Both the position numbers and the translations under genes were made by a program. The notes under the pieces were generated by a model. That model saw only the letters and a list, made by a program, of their open reading frames with translations, was not told the DNA's origin and searched no databases. Source: Bacillota bacterium (GTDB lineage Bacteria; Bacillota; Syntrophomonadia; Syntrophomonadales; DTU052). From it: a stretch of 37,518 nt of DNA. The DNA is taken from contig JAKOVY010000120.1 of assembly GCA_029781825.1 (NCBI GenBank), forward strand, positions 1 through 37,518, given 5' to 3'. This document shows positions 1-6,954 of the stretch, one piece after another; the first letter of the stretch is position 1, and every line of letters starts with the position of its first letter.

Positions 1-2
1 TG

Positions 3-662
3 GAATTGGACTACCCGCAGGACTGCGTTGAATATGCCTTTATTGTCAATGACAGCACCGATAACACCCTTACCATCCTTCAGGAATTTGCACGCAGTTC
101 TATTTCGCCGGTACATATCACCATCAAGAATATGGGCAACCGCCGTCCGTCTTCGCGGGGAGCCTATAATATCGGAAGCCTGGCGATTCTGCGCAATATC
201 CTGTTGCAAATCCTTTTAAACAGCGAATGCAGCCATCTTTTCTCCGTAGACAGCGACATACTTCTGCCTCCCGGGAGTCTGAAAGAGCTGCTCCGGCTGA
301 ACCTGCCGATAGTTTCGCTGTTGGTGCGCAACGACCACCATCTTGGGGATCTGGGGTATTACAACATATCAAAATTGCAGGGAGGCCATTACCGGCCGGT
401 TCAGGATTTTCCCCGCGGCTGTGTCATACCGGTTGATTGCACCGGAGCTGCTTATTTGATTCAACGTTGGGTAATCGAGGCGGGGGTCAGGTATCACCCT
501 CGCCGGCAGGGAGAAGATGTAGGTTTTTGTGAAGATGCCCGGGGGAGAGGTATCTCCATATGGTGTCACACCGGGCTGGAAGGCAACCATGTGATGATCG
601 AGCCGGATGTTCATAAGAAACACAAAACAGGGGCCTTTTTAAAAGAAGGAGGTGCAACCTAA
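3..662 (+). CDS. Glycosyltransferase family 2-like protein (5' partial)
   Basis: This is the C-terminal part of a nucleotide-sugar-dependent glycosyltransferase; the reading frame is open to the left edge, so the true start lies outside the window. Visible residues show a GT-A-type fold: a strand ending in 'FIVNDSTDNT', then 'FSVDSDILLPPGSL', whose DSD is the expected DxD metal and nucleotide-sugar motif, and a later 'GEDVGFCEDARGRGI' that resembles the acceptor-side region of family 2 enzymes. No membrane segment is seen in the part present. The acceptor and donor cannot be told from sequence. In a spore former, roles in cell-surface, spore-coat or lipopolysaccharide-like glycan synthesis are all possible. 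The downstream gene starts 114 bases later and appears to have its own promoter. Confidence 0.7.
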   Translation, partial: ELDYPQDCVEYAFIVNDSTDNTLTILQEFARSSISPVHITIKNMGNRRPSSRGAYNIGSLAILRNILLQILLNSECSHLFSVDSDILLPPGSLKELLRLNLPIVSLLVRNDHHLGDLGYYNISKLQGGHYRPVQDFPRGCVIPVDCTGAAYLIQRWVIEAGVRYHPRRQGEDVGFCEDARGRGISIWCHTGLEGNHVMIEPDVHKKHKTGAFLKEGGAT

Positions 663-683
663 GCACACTTCATTCCTGCCTTT

Positions 684-692
684 CATAATATA
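684..692 (+). promoter_or_regulatory. Candidate sigma-K-type -10 element upstream of the 777 gene
   Basis: CATAATATA fits the CATA-N3-TA pattern of mother-cell sigma-K -10 elements. An AC dinucleotide (665-666) lies 17 bases upstream, where the minimal sigma-K -35 is expected. The gene start at 777 is about 80 bases downstream. The match is short and could be chance. Confidence 0.3.
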
Positions 693-776
693 TCCTAGAA
701 ATCAAGCAAAAAAGCGTTTCCCTTCCGCGACGGCAGTAAGGAGGTCAAGGATTACACATAAAAGGAGGGAAGAAGA

Positions 777-1343
777 ATGGGTTTGATTTGTGAATACCCC
801 TGCCGGCTCGATCTATTTGCTGAGGTTGTCAAAGCCAAAAATATTCAGCGTCAGGAAAAAGTGCTCGACGAAATCATCTGTATTCCAGCCGAGGATGTCG
901 GAGGAAGAATCACCCAGATTGATGATATTAAGGTGCAGCTGATATCAGCAGAGGAAACATTTGTTGGCAACCACAGAGTGAAGGTGAGCCTGGCTTTCAA
1001 CCTGATACTCATTGTAGTTGTCGGCGAAGACCCAGGAGTTTTTGAGATTGTTACCCTTGAGGGGTTCAACTTCAGCAAGAGCATACCCCTGGATGAGTTT
1101 AACCCTCCCTTGAGCCCGCAAGAATTCAAGGAAGAGGTTGAGAGATCTCAGATAATCCTCAAAAACTGGAGTTTTGAAGGAGAGATCCTGGGTAATTGCG
1201 AGGACCCCAATAGCCCATGTTTCACAGTTACCCCTGTACCCGGAACCTGCATTTCGCTCAAGGTATTCGTAGATATCATTGACAAACTCACCAAGTTCCA
1301 TGACATAGTCGCATTTGCAGAGCTTGATCCCGACGATTGCTAA
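777..1343 (+). CDS. Hypothetical protein, possibly SPOCS/DUF3794-like
   Basis: A 188-residue protein that I do not recognise with confidence. It starts after a good ribosome binding site (AAAGGAGGGA, 6 bases before ATG). There is no signal peptide or membrane helix. The pattern is beta-rich: alternating hydrophobic strands around residues 10-20, 48-60 and 68-82, the last being strongly hydrophobic and followed by acidic turns. The layout 'IDDIKVQL...RVKVSLAFNLILIV' recalls the strand pairs of SPOCS (DUF3794) domains found in spore-morphogenesis proteins such as SipL, but this is resemblance only. Cysteines occur at both ends and in a CEDPNSPC loop near residue 147. A sigma-K-like -10 upstream and a terminator directly downstream suggest a monocistronic, perhaps late-sporulation, unit. 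It could equally be an unrelated lineage-specific protein. Confidence 0.6.
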   Translation: MGLICEYPCRLDLFAEVVKAKNIQRQEKVLDEIICIPAEDVGGRITQIDDIKVQLISAEETFVGNHRVKVSLAFNLILIVVVGEDPGVFEIVTLEGFNFSKSIPLDEFNPPLSPQEFKEEVERSQIILKNWSFEGEILGNCEDPNSPCFTVTPVPGTCISLKVFVDIIDKLTKFHDIVAFAELDPDDC

Positions 1344-1351
1344 CCCCCTAT

Positions 1352-1376
1352 GCCTGGCGTATGCCGGGCGTTTATT
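1352..1376 (+). terminator. Rho-independent terminator after the 777 gene
   Basis: A 7-bp stem (GCCTGGC / GCCGGGC with one G-U pair), loop GTAT, is followed by GTTTATTTA. It lies 8 bases after the stop codon at 1343. Confidence 0.55.
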
Positions 1377-1379
1377 TAG

Positions 1380-1411
1380 AAAAAAAGGGGGGACTTTTGG
1401 CGAGTCTCCCC
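1380..1411 (-). terminator. Terminator-like hairpin reading on the minus strand
   Basis: Read on the minus strand, a stem of about 8 bp (1404-1411 with 1387-1394, one G-T pair) with a 9-base loop is followed by seven T residues (complement of 1380-1386). No convincing minus-strand gene ends here, so it may simply be the second half of a bidirectional termination zone. Confidence 0.35.
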
Positions 1412-1427
1412 TATCAGCCTGGGAGGA

Positions 1428-1643
1428 ATGAGTTGTTTGGAAGGGCAAGACAATCGGACCCAAGTCAGGGACCGGGTTAGAAGACTGATTAACTCACAGA
1501 GGGAATTCAACGAACAGGTAAACCAGTTTCGCCGGGAGATCAGCGACCCTGAAGTGCAGCGAATCTTGGGGGAAATCGCCGACCGGGGCCTTGAAAACAT
1601 TAACCGACTATGTAGATTGCTGGCCATAAAATGCGCCACTTGA
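1428..1643 (+). CDS. Small helical protein of unknown function
   Basis: Up to 71 residues, highly charged and predicted to be almost entirely alpha-helical, with regularly spaced hydrophobic residues that could form a short coiled coil or helical hairpin. It has no signal peptide or membrane segment. The start is uncertain: ATG at 1428 directly abuts the purine-rich GGGAGGA at 1421-1427, which is too close for a ribosome binding site, whereas TTG at 1437 lies 9 bases from it and would give a 68-residue protein. I do not recognise the family. It resembles many small uncharacterised clostridial proteins and might be sporulation-linked like its neighbour, but nothing in the sequence proves this. 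Confidence 0.5.
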   Translation: MSCLEGQDNRTQVRDRVRRLINSQREFNEQVNQFRREISDPEVQRILGEIADRGLENINRLCRLLAIKCAT

Positions 1644-1975
1644 AGGTAGGCAAACCCTCTGGTGGAGGGTTATTGAAAAAAAGTCTTAACCTGCTCCCCC
1701 TGACTTAACTGACGTAAAGACTTCCTTGCCGGAATGATTGCCGGAATTCGCTTGCCGGGGTGATCCAATTACTTGCATGCTGCAGGCCGAGAAGAGAAAG
1801 AGGCCGGCAGCAAACGGCCAATAAAATCACGTTAAATGAGCATAAAAGCAGTAAAAATAGGGATTTATCGCCGTATTCAGTAACCCGGCCCCGATTTCCA
1901 ACATATAATTTAGGTAACGAATTGGATAATCTTCCAGCTTTGGAGGTGTCAATAAGAGCAGGGGAGGGGGTCAGA
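1644..1975. other. Intergenic region with small repeats
   Basis: This 332-base gap shows no supported gene; an open frame runs through part of it from a GTG at 1760, but that stretch lacks a ribosome binding site and reads like noncoding sequence. It holds a 7-bp hairpin (1653-1659 with 1665-1671), an inverted repeat AAGTCTT (1681-1687) with AAGACTT (1717-1723), three TTGCCGG direct repeats (1726-1758) and a TATAAT at 1904-1909 without a good -35. Confidence 0.6.
1726..1758. repeat. Three short direct repeats TTGCCGG
   Basis: TTGCCGGAA occurs at 1726-1734 and 1738-1746, and TTGCCGG at 1752-1758. Spacing is 12 and 14 bases. The function is unknown. Confidence 0.5.
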
Positions 1976-2137
1976 ATGGCTACGGATAAGTTTGAACACG
2001 CTACCTTCTATCTGACAAAAAACCAGGTTGATCAAATCAAGAAGCTTGCAAAAGACAACCAGATCTCGCGCAGTGCATTGGTGCGCATGATTATAAGAGA
2101 GTACCTTGCCAGACAGGATGAACACAAGAAGGAGTAG
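1976..2137 (+). CDS. Ribbon-helix-helix (CopG/Arc-type) DNA-binding protein
   Basis: A 53-residue protein. An N-terminal strand ('HATFYLTKNQ') is followed by two helices ('VDQIKKLAKDNQ' and 'SRSALVRMIIREYLARQ'), the usual layout of ribbon-helix-helix proteins, which dimerise and insert a beta-ribbon into the DNA major groove. The S-x-S-A-L-V-R start of the second helix is typical of the CopG family. ATG at 1976 is chosen because GGGGAGGGGG lies 6 bases upstream; the frame is open further left but that part does not look coding. No toxin gene follows, since a strong terminator comes next, so it is better read as a stand-alone regulator than an antitoxin. Its target is unknown. Confidence 0.8.
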   Translation: MATDKFEHATFYLTKNQVDQIKKLAKDNQISRSALVRMIIREYLARQDEHKKE

Positions 2138-2164
2138 TGCAAACAGCGCATGCATGGCTGAATA

Positions 2165-2189
2165 AAAAGCACCCGAAAAGGGTGCTTTT
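2165..2189 (+). terminator. Rho-independent terminator after the RHH gene
   Basis: A perfect 10-bp stem AAAAGCACCC / GGGTGCTTTT with loop GAAAA; the T residues form the end of the stem. It lies 28 bases after the stop codon. Confidence 0.8.
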
Positions 2190-2358
2190 GGCCTGCTGCC
2201 AGTCGGTTTGGGGCAGGCTTTAAATTTTCATACACTCAAATTCAACGGGCATATATGAGGAAATGCGAATTTATCAACAATATATTGCTCGGGCCGGTCG
2301 TCTTCATGAAGCGTTGTTGAGAGACTTGGCATGTTAATAAAACATTGGTTGAGCGCTA

Positions 2359-2386
2359 TTGGTTTACTGAGACTAAAATCTATAAT
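2359..2386 (+). promoter_or_regulatory. Candidate sigma-A promoter of the sigma-54 activator gene
   Basis: TTGGTT (2359-2364) and TATAAT (2381-2386) are separated by 16 bases. The start codon of the regulator is at 2471. Confidence 0.45.
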
Positions 2387-2470
2387 ACAATTATGACAGA
2401 AAAACACGAAATTTATATTTTCATTTATTAATCTGTCGAAACCGTTGTTTGTGAATGGAGATGACCAGAT

Positions 2471-4408
2471 ATGCAGAACGATGTAATACCAATATGGGAT
2501 AACTCTACGAAAAAACAACCATTGAAAACAGCGGATAGAATGGAGCGAGCGTGGCTTTCATTTATGCGGGATGGCACTATCGACAGCAGCATAGTGAGAC
2601 CCGATATTGCTAATTCCTGGCGCCGGTGTTACAAACAGAGCAAGAAAAGTGGAATCGTTCCGCAAAGTGTACTGAAAGAGCACCAAAAAAGCAATGAGCT
2701 CTTAATAGAAGTGTCAAAGCCGGTGCTACACGATCTGTTTAATATGCTTAATAAGCAGCTTGATAGTTTTTCCGTTATGCTGCTGGACGCCGAAGGAGTT
2801 GTTATTCACCGGATCAATTATAATAACAACATTGTGACCCTGGGGCATCTGTGCGATGAGAGGCATCGCGGCACAAGCGGTCCGGCATTGGCAATTGCTA
2901 ATAATGTAGGAACAGAAGTAATCGGTTATGAGCATATTTACCCCAACGCCCATCACTGGCATACTATTGGAGTTCCTATTCATGACAGCAACGGGCAAAC
3001 GGTTGGTGTTATTGCTTTACTTAATACCACAGGTCAGTACATCCCTCTTACAATGCAAATCGTTTCGTTGGCCGCTTCCATAATTGATTCCCGTCTGCAC
3101 CGCCAGAAATTGCTGATGGATGTATCATCTACTGTCATGAATGCATTAAACAATGCCGCCATGCTGGTTAATGAACAGGGAATAGTTGTGTGTGCCAATG
3201 AACTGTGTTTGAATCTCCTGGAAACGACTCCGGAGAGGCTTTTTGGCAATGCTCTGTCAGAATACCTGGCGACCGTTAATAACCAGGACTTGCTGTCAAC
3301 CCTGGCAGCTAAAGACGATACTTTCTATGTGCCGATTAAAAACCATGACAGCAGCCGTCGCCATTCCAACCGAATTTGCCGGGTGGACAGGCAGATAATT
3401 CAGATCGAACCCCAAGAGACCCTGTTTATGCTGACTATTAAGCCGATGTACCAATATCTGCTTAACAAATCGGTTGGTGAGCAAGACGCTTTTGCTGTTT
3501 TGGCCGGCAGAAATAAAGATTTTCTTAAAGTAATCGAGACAGCTCGCAAGGCAGCAATTATGAATTGCAGCATCCTGATTGAGGGGGAAAGCGGAACCGG
3601 CAAGGAATTGATTGCTCAGGCGATTCATCGCCAGAGCGCACGTCCCGGACGTTTTGTTGCTGTTAACAGTGGCGCCATTCCCAAAGAGTTGTGGAACAGT
3701 GAGCTTTTCGGTTATGAAGAGGGTGCTTTTACCGGCGCAAAGAAAGGCGGGAATCCAGGGAAGTTTGAACTGGCCCATAAGGGAACCCTGTTTCTTGATG
3801 AAATTGCTGAAATGCCCCTTCCCATGCAGGTATCGCTCTTGCGTTTGCTGGAAGATAAAACGGTTACCCGACTGGGGGGGAAGGATTCCAGGATTTTTGA
3901 TGTACGTGTTATTGCGGCCACCAACCGCAACCTAATGAGTGAAGTGAAAAAGGGCAATTTTCGTGAAGACCTGTTTTATCGCTTGAATGTGGTTTATCTC
4001 AAGGTTCCGCCTTTGCGGGAACGTAAGGATGATATTCCCATTTTGGCTGAGCTGCTGTTACAACAGTGTTGTTTAAAAAACAATTTGGAAAGGGCACAAA
4101 TTGACCGGCAGGTTATAAATGTTTTCTGTGATTATGATTGGCCGGGAAATGTAAGGCAGTTGCAAAATGTAATAGAAAGCAGCCTTGTTCAAGACAATGA
4201 TGGTGTAATCACCTCCGATGACTTACCCTCTTATTTGTTGGAAGACAGTAATTCTGCAGCTAAAGCCGGAAAACTTCATCAGGTGGAAGAGATAGTGATT
4301 CAGGAAACCCTGCAGAAGAATAATGGGAATATTAGCAAGACTGCCAGGGAACTTGGGATCACTCGGAAAACTCTGTACAGGAAGATGAAGAAGATTGCCA
4401 ACGGTTGA
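2471..4408 (+). CDS. Sigma-54-dependent activator (AcoR-like: GAF-PAS-AAA+-Fis HTH)
   Basis: A 645-residue enhancer-binding protein that remodels sigma-54 RNA polymerase by ATP hydrolysis. Domains in order: an N-terminal AcoR-type region with a GAF-like sensor (about 80-215), a PAS-like segment (about 222-325), a complete AAA+ domain (about 342-570) and a C-terminal Fis-type helix-turn-helix (618-640). Seen motifs: Walker A GESGTGKE (372-379), the sigma-54 contact loop GAFTGA (418-423), Walker B FLDE (441-444), the ATNRN sensor I region (483-487) and the sensor II region WPGNVRQL (557-564). The N-terminal layout resembles AcoR/PrpR-like regulators that sense small metabolites rather than a response-regulator receiver. 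The first consensus -24/-12 promoter downstream (4661-4676) precedes an acyl-CoA dehydrogenase gene, so that operon is the likely target. The ligand is unknown; an acyl-CoA precursor or carboxylic acid is a guess. Confidence 0.93.
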   Translation: MQNDVIPIWDNSTKKQPLKTADRMERAWLSFMRDGTIDSSIVRPDIANSWRRCYKQSKKSGIVPQSVLKEHQKSNELLIEVSKPVLHDLFNMLNKQLDSFSVMLLDAEGVVIHRINYNNNIVTLGHLCDERHRGTSGPALAIANNVGTEVIGYEHIYPNAHHWHTIGVPIHDSNGQTVGVIALLNTTGQYIPLTMQIVSLAASIIDSRLHRQKLLMDVSSTVMNALNNAAMLVNEQGIVVCANELCLNLLETTPERLFGNALSEYLATVNNQDLLSTLAAKDDTFYVPIKNHDSSRRHSNRICRVDRQIIQIEPQETLFMLTIKPMYQYLLNKSVGEQDAFAVLAGRNKDFLKVIETARKAAIMNCSILIEGESGTGKELIAQAIHRQSARPGRFVAVNSGAIPKELWNSELFGYEEGAFTGAKKGGNPGKFELAHKGTLFLDEIAEMPLPMQVSLLRLLEDKTVTRLGGKDSRIFDVRVIAATNRNLMSEVKKGNFREDLFYRLNVVYLKVPPLRERKDDIPILAELLLQQCCLKNNLERAQIDRQVINVFCDYDWPGNVRQLQNVIESSLVQDNDGVITSDDLPSYLLEDSNSAAKAGKLHQVEEIVIQETLQKNNGNISKTARELGITRKTLYRKMKKIANG

Positions 4409-4616
4409 ATTCCATTGGTACAGGATCTGATCCTTGATGCCCCCAATCTTCGATAGGCGGAAAAAACATCTTTAGGCAGATAAATGTTTACTTACTACAC
4501 ACAGTATCTTTGATATACACTGCCACCGGTACCCTCAATTGCCGGCCCGCCAATAAACCCCAATTCCTGTCATGTGATAATCACCCTGCCGGCGAACTTT
4601 CTTTTGTTATTCAGGC

Positions 4617-4641
4617 ATAATCGATTATCAACATTTGATAA
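4617..4641. promoter_or_regulatory. Overlapping palindromes upstream of the sigma-54 promoter
   Basis: ATAATCGATTAT (4617-4628) is a perfect 12-base palindrome and overlaps TTATCAA-CAT-TTGATAA (4625-4641), a perfect 7-bp dyad with a 3-base centre. They lie 20 bases before the -24 box. They could be an activator or repressor site; this is closer than usual for a sigma-54 enhancer. Confidence 0.4.
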
Positions 4642-4660
4642 TGCTATTACCCCCCCTCTC

Positions 4661-4676
4661 TGGCACAGTAATTGCA
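4661..4676 (+). promoter_or_regulatory. Sigma-54 (-24/-12) promoter
   Basis: TGGCACAGTAATTGCA matches the sigma-54 consensus TGGCAC-N5-TTGCW at every defined base, with the invariant GG (4662-4663) and GC (4674-4675) separated by exactly 10 bases. It lies between a sigma-54 activator gene and the acyl-CoA dehydrogenase gene, reading towards the latter. Confidence 0.88.
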
Positions 4677-4839
4677 TGTTTCTAGTTAAACGAAGATTCG
4701 CCATGGAAGATAGGAGTATTGGTTAGGTGCAGACACCACCAGTACTACGCGCAGAATTTACTTTGAGGAGGTGACTCGGAGTTCAAGCAACCAAGCACGA
4801 AAGCTGTACAGGTCAAAAAAACTTCAGGGAGGGAATACT

Positions 4840-6027
4840 ATGATGTGGTTCATGAATGAAGAACGTGAATTGATACGTAATATTGCCCGCGAATTTGTCG
4901 AGAAAGAGGTTATTCCGGTTACTCAGGAATTGGACATGAATGATGAATATCCGCGGCATCTCTTCAGAAGAGCTGGAGAATTGGGATTAATAGGGGTTGT
5001 ATACCCCAAGGAATACGGCGGATTGGACGGAGACTGGGTAACGAAAATGCTGATAACCGAGGAATTGTGCAAAGGTTCTCCGACCCTTAACGTAGTTATC
5101 GGTGCCCACAGCTCTTTGGCCGGCGGTGTTTTAAACCTTCTGGGAACCCATGAGCAAAAGGAAAAGTACCTTACACCGGCGGTTAAAGGTGAGCAGATTT
5201 TAGCACTGGCTTCAACCGAGTCTGCAGGTTGTTTCAACATGGAAGAATTCCAAACCAGAGCTTATCTGGATGGCGATGAGTGGGTCATAAACGGCACCAA
5301 GATATTTATAACAAATATTATGGTTGCCGACACTTACATCGTTACCGCCAGAACTGCCGAGCAATATGATCCGGTAACCCGCAAAGGATTCAGCATGTTC
5401 ATCGTGGAGAAGGATACTCCGGGATTGGAATTCGGTAAAATCGAGAACAAACTCGGATGGCACGGTTCAAATACCGGACCGGTGTATTTCAAAAATGTGC
5501 GAGTGCCCAAAGAAAACATTTTGGGACCTTTGCATGAAAGTGTCGGTGCTTTTGCTCTCAGCGCCTGCGATGAATATATGTCCTGTGGTGCTGCCGGTTT
5601 GGGTATAGCTGAAGCATGTTACGAAAAAGCCCTGGCCTACGCCAAGAGCAGAATGCAAAAAGGCAAATCGCTTTATGACAACTATCAAGTTATCAGGCAC
5701 AAATTTGCACGTATGGCTACGGAAATTGAAGCTTTGCGGGCACTTACCTTCGGTACAGCTATGATCAGAGATACCGGTGTTTATCCTCTGGCCCTGGCGC
5801 GCATGTGCAAGACCAAAGGATACGAAACTGCCATGCTGTGTGCCAACGAAGCGGTCCAGATTTTCGGCGGCTTGGGCGTAGTTCGAGAAACCGGTGTGGA
5901 GCGCTTCTTCCGTGATGCCAGGTTGTTTGGGATTGCCGGAGGGTCGATTGAGCCTTTATTCGATCAGATTAATATGTTTAAAGACCATAACATGGAATTT
6001 ATAGTCAGACAAGCGCCGCAATCGTAG
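4840..6027 (+). CDS. Acyl-CoA dehydrogenase with displaced catalytic base
   Basis: A 395-residue FAD flavoenzyme expected to oxidise an acyl-CoA to the 2,3-enoyl-CoA and pass electrons to an electron-transferring flavoprotein. ATG at 4840 is chosen because CAGGGAGGG lies 6 bases upstream and the N-terminus then matches the family. The N-terminal helical domain, the middle beta-domain (LASTESAG, 123-130, flavin/substrate region) and the C-terminal helical domain (FGGLGVVRETGVERFFRDAR, 342-361) are all present and length is normal. The usual catalytic glutamate of the 'YEGT' motif is missing: the matching stretch reads I365-A-G-G-S. Instead E245 (in CDEYMSCGAAGLG) aligns by eye with the alternative catalytic glutamate of isovaleryl-CoA and long-chain acyl-CoA dehydrogenases. 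That points to a branched or unusual acyl-CoA substrate. It is cotranscribed with the next gene from the sigma-54 promoter. Confidence 0.93.
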   Translation: MMWFMNEERELIRNIAREFVEKEVIPVTQELDMNDEYPRHLFRRAGELGLIGVVYPKEYGGLDGDWVTKMLITEELCKGSPTLNVVIGAHSSLAGGVLNLLGTHEQKEKYLTPAVKGEQILALASTESAGCFNMEEFQTRAYLDGDEWVINGTKIFITNIMVADTYIVTARTAEQYDPVTRKGFSMFIVEKDTPGLEFGKIENKLGWHGSNTGPVYFKNVRVPKENILGPLHESVGAFALSACDEYMSCGAAGLGIAEACYEKALAYAKSRMQKGKSLYDNYQVIRHKFARMATEIEALRALTFGTAMIRDTGVYPLALARMCKTKGYETAMLCANEAVQIFGGLGVVRETGVERFFRDARLFGIAGGSIEPLFDQINMFKDHNMEFIVRQAPQS

Positions 6028-6105
6028 TTACAAACAGACCATCAAAACGGTATTTATCAAGATTTAGCAGCTATTCGTTGAACCGAAAAAAGGAGGAAAT
6101 GAATC

Positions 6106-6954
6106 ATGGTCAATTTGAAAGGAAGGACTGTCGCGATAACCGGAGCTGCCAGCGGTCTTGGCTTGGGAATGGCCAAGAGATGTCATAAGTTGGGAGCCAA
6201 GTTGGCCTTAGCCGACATTGAGGCCCCGGCCTTGGCTGCTTTGGAAGAAGAGCTTAAAGCCATGGGAGCGGACTTCTTTACCATGGTAACGGATGTTTCC
6301 AAATTTGAGGACATGCAGGCATTTGCCGACAAAACCTTTGCTACTTACGGGGAGGTAGCGCTTTTCTTCAATAATGCCGGCGTGGAAATATCAGGCTGTG
6401 TCTGGGAGTTGTCAATCAAGGACTGGCAATGGGTATACGGGGTGAATGTGTTCGGAGTAATCCATGGGATAAAATGCTTTGTTCCCAGAATGATCAAACA
6501 GGAAGAGGAGTCAATAATTATCAATACCGCCTCCATGGCCGGGTTGATTTCAGGCTCTTTTTCACCTATATACCTGAGCGGGAAACATGCCGTAGTCACC
6601 ATAACCGAGTCCCTGGAACTGCAGTTGCAGGAGAAAAAGAGCAAAGTTAAGGCCTTTGTCTTCTGTCCCGGATATGTTAAGACTCGTTTGCATGAATCAC
6701 ATCGCAATCGTCCCCCGGAACTTCAAAACGACCCCAATGACCCGTATTACCAGAGTGAGGACTACAAGAAGAAACAAGGTATGATGCAATATGCGGTACC
6801 CCATGGCATTGAGTTGGAGCAAGCGATAGATATGCTTTTTGAAGCCTTGGAAAAAGACCAGTTTTACGCGCAGACCACGTCACAAGCACGTCCCAGGATA
6901 GAACAGCGCTTCCGCAATATCCTCGAGAACAAGCGTCCCCAATTTGCAGGGTAA
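6106..6954 (+). CDS. Short-chain dehydrogenase/reductase (SDR)
   Basis: A 282-residue classical SDR, a cytoplasmic NAD(P)-dependent oxidoreductase of alcohol, ketone or 3-hydroxyacyl substrates. Seen: the cofactor motif TGAASGLG (12-19), D37 at the end of the second strand, which favours NAD(H) over NADP(H), NNAG (89-92), N114, and the catalytic S143, Y156 and K160 (YLSGK). The C-terminal extension after residue 195 is longer and more charged than in FabG-type enzymes, so substrate specificity may differ. The ribosome binding site AAAGGAGGAA is strong. It lies 78 bases after the acyl-CoA dehydrogenase gene and before a strong terminator, so the two form a sigma-54-controlled operon. A role as hydroxyacyl-CoA or alcohol dehydrogenase in the same pathway is plausible but not proven. 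Confidence 0.88.
   Translation: MVNLKGRTVAITGAASGLGLGMAKRCHKLGAKLALADIEAPALAALEEELKAMGADFFTMVTDVSKFEDMQAFADKTFATYGEVALFFNNAGVEISGCVWELSIKDWQWVYGVNVFGVIHGIKCFVPRMIKQEEESIIINTASMAGLISGSFSPIYLSGKHAVVTITESLELQLQEKKSKVKAFVFCPGYVKTRLHESHRNRPPELQNDPNDPYYQSEDYKKKQGMMQYAVPHGIELEQAIDMLFEALEKDQFYAQTTSQARPRIEQRFRNILENKRPQFAG

Larger units (their letters stand above)
2138..2470. other. Intergenic region upstream of the sigma-54 activator
   Basis: Beyond the terminator at 2165-2189 this 333-base gap carries a sigma-A-like promoter (2359-2386) and one TGTCGAA heptamer (2434-2440) that matches the core of a Spo0A box. No gene is seen. Confidence 0.6.
4409..4839. other. Control region between activator and acyl-CoA dehydrogenase
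   Basis: This 431-base gap contains a 13-base palindrome AGGATC-T-GATCCT (4422-4434), an imperfect dyad (4504-4518), two overlapping palindromes (4617-4641) and the sigma-54 promoter (4661-4676), followed by a leader of about 150 bases. A GTG at 4771 opens the downstream frame early, but it overlaps its own purine-rich stretch and is not favoured as a start. No clear terminator for the activator gene is seen. Confidence 0.65.

Noticed and set aside
1653-1671. Hairpin after the small helical protein gene as a terminator
   Set aside because: The 7-bp stem is real but is followed by an A-rich run rather than T residues on the plus strand.
1760-1975. N-terminal extension of the ribbon-helix-helix protein from a GTG at 1760
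   Set aside because: There is no ribosome binding site, the composition is unlike a protein, and a good site lies just before the ATG at 1976.
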